Source of the DNA: Anaerolineaceae bacterium UBA4781
Lineage (GTDB): Bacteria; Chloroflexota; Anaerolineae; Anaerolineales; Anaerolineaceae
Direction of reading: 5' to 3'
Length of the DNA: 5,893 bases
Assembly (NCBI GenBank): GCA_002403105.1
Contig: DHHD01000025.1
Coordinates: 1-5,893 of the forward strand
The position numbers and the translations under genes are program-made. Numbering within the stretch: position 1 is the stretch's first letter; each line of letters opens with the position of its first letter. Positions 5,309 to 5,893 of this stretch are shown here, piece by piece. Below the pieces are notes generated by a model that saw nothing but the letters and a program-made list of their open reading frames with translations, did not search any database and was not told the origin of the DNA.

Positions 5309-5893
5309 ATGCTTGATCCCAACGCCATCCGCCGGGATTTCCCGATCTTTAAGCGGAAAATTCATGGAAACAAGAATCTTGTATATCTTGATTCAGCAGC
5401 CTCCAGCCAAAAACCACAAGCTGTGCTGGATGCGATGGATACTCTGTATACACAGAGTTATGCTAATATTCACCGCGGAATTCACGAACTAGCTGAGGAA
5501 GCGACAGCCCTATATGAGAGTTCACGCGAGCGTATTGCAGAATTCATCCATGTCAGCGACCCTGCGGAATTGATCTTCACGCGCAATACCACTGAATCCA
5601 TCAATCTGGTGGCATACGCTTGGGGACGTAAGTTCTTAAAAGCCGGTGACCACATCCTTCTAACGGAGATGGAGCATCATTCCAATCTCATTCCCTGGTT
5701 CATTCTGGCATCTGAAAAAGATATCCATATCGATTTCATCCCTGTGCTGGAAAATGGATTTTTAGAGTTGGATAGCTATCAAACCTTACTGAAAAACGAA
5801 CCTAAATTGGTGGCTTTTACGCATATGTCGAATGTATTGGGCGTGGTTAACCCGGTTCAAGAAATGACAGCTCAAGCACAGCGCATGGGTGCT
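5309..5893 (+). CDS. sufS: SufS cysteine desulfurase, N-terminal half (runs off the window)
   Basis: The first 195 codons of a group II, PLP-dependent cysteine desulfurase, which takes sulfur from cysteine and leaves it as a persulfide for SufBCD. Usual length is about 400-420 residues, so the window edge cuts it near the middle, in frame and without a stop. Visible landmarks are YLDSAASSQKP (26-36), NIHRGIHELAEEAT (53-66), TRNTTESIN (91-99; PLP phosphate region), the PLP-stacking histidine region MEHHSNLIPW (121-130) and SNVLGVVNP (174-182). The PLP lysine and catalytic cysteine lie beyond the edge and cannot be verified. ATG 5309 follows the preceding stop by 11 bases with a modest AAGAG upstream. 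Its SufS rather than IscS/NifS identity rests on the HHSNLIPW motif and on the suf context. Confidence 0.95.
   Translation, partial: MLDPNAIRRDFPIFKRKIHGNKNLVYLDSAASSQKPQAVLDAMDTLYTQSYANIHRGIHELAEEATALYESSRERIAEFIHVSDPAELIFTRNTTESINLVAYAWGRKFLKAGDHILLTEMEHHSNLIPWFILASEKDIHIDFIPVLENGFLELDSYQTLLKNEPKLVAFTHMSNVLGVVNPVQEMTAQAQRMGA

Overview
This window carries most of a SUF-type iron-sulfur cluster assembly operon, together with a divergently transcribed regulator and an accessory gene. The likely source is a free-living bacterium with moderate, slightly AT-leaning base composition. Protein style and gene order (a SufR-like repressor back to back with sufC-sufB-sufD-x-sufS) fit Chloroflexota, perhaps Anaerolineae. 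That assignment is a judgement from protein style and was not checked by a search.

Layout. Positions 1-359 hold no convincing gene. They contain a possible REP-like hairpin and three diverging copies of a roughly 50-58 bp module, each made of a palindrome followed by a conserved ATGAAATGACGTC-like tail. On the minus strand, 1327-698 encodes a SufR-like winged-helix repressor with a cysteine-rich C-terminus. It overlaps by ATGA a MIP18/DUF59 (SufT-like) protein at 701-360. The gap between sufR and sufC is a compact control region with two near-consensus sigma-70-type promoters back to back, both with 17 bp spacers. Their -35 boxes sit in identical 9-mers facing opposite ways, and a 17 bp palindrome touches the sufC -35 box. 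On the plus strand follow sufC (1458-2210), sufB (2244-3650), sufD (3652-4989), an unrecognised 88-residue protein (5031-5297) and the first 195 codons of sufS (5309 to the window edge).

How it works together. SufS (cysteine desulfurase) supplies sulfur, the SufB-SufC-SufD complex builds the cluster using SufC ATPase activity, and the DUF59 protein probably helps in cluster maturation or delivery. The SufR-like protein probably senses cluster status through its cysteines and represses both its own operon and the suf operon from the shared region. The least explained parts are the small barrel-like protein between sufD and sufS, and the dense set of nested dyads between the two promoters. No sufE, sufU or sufA is present inside the window.
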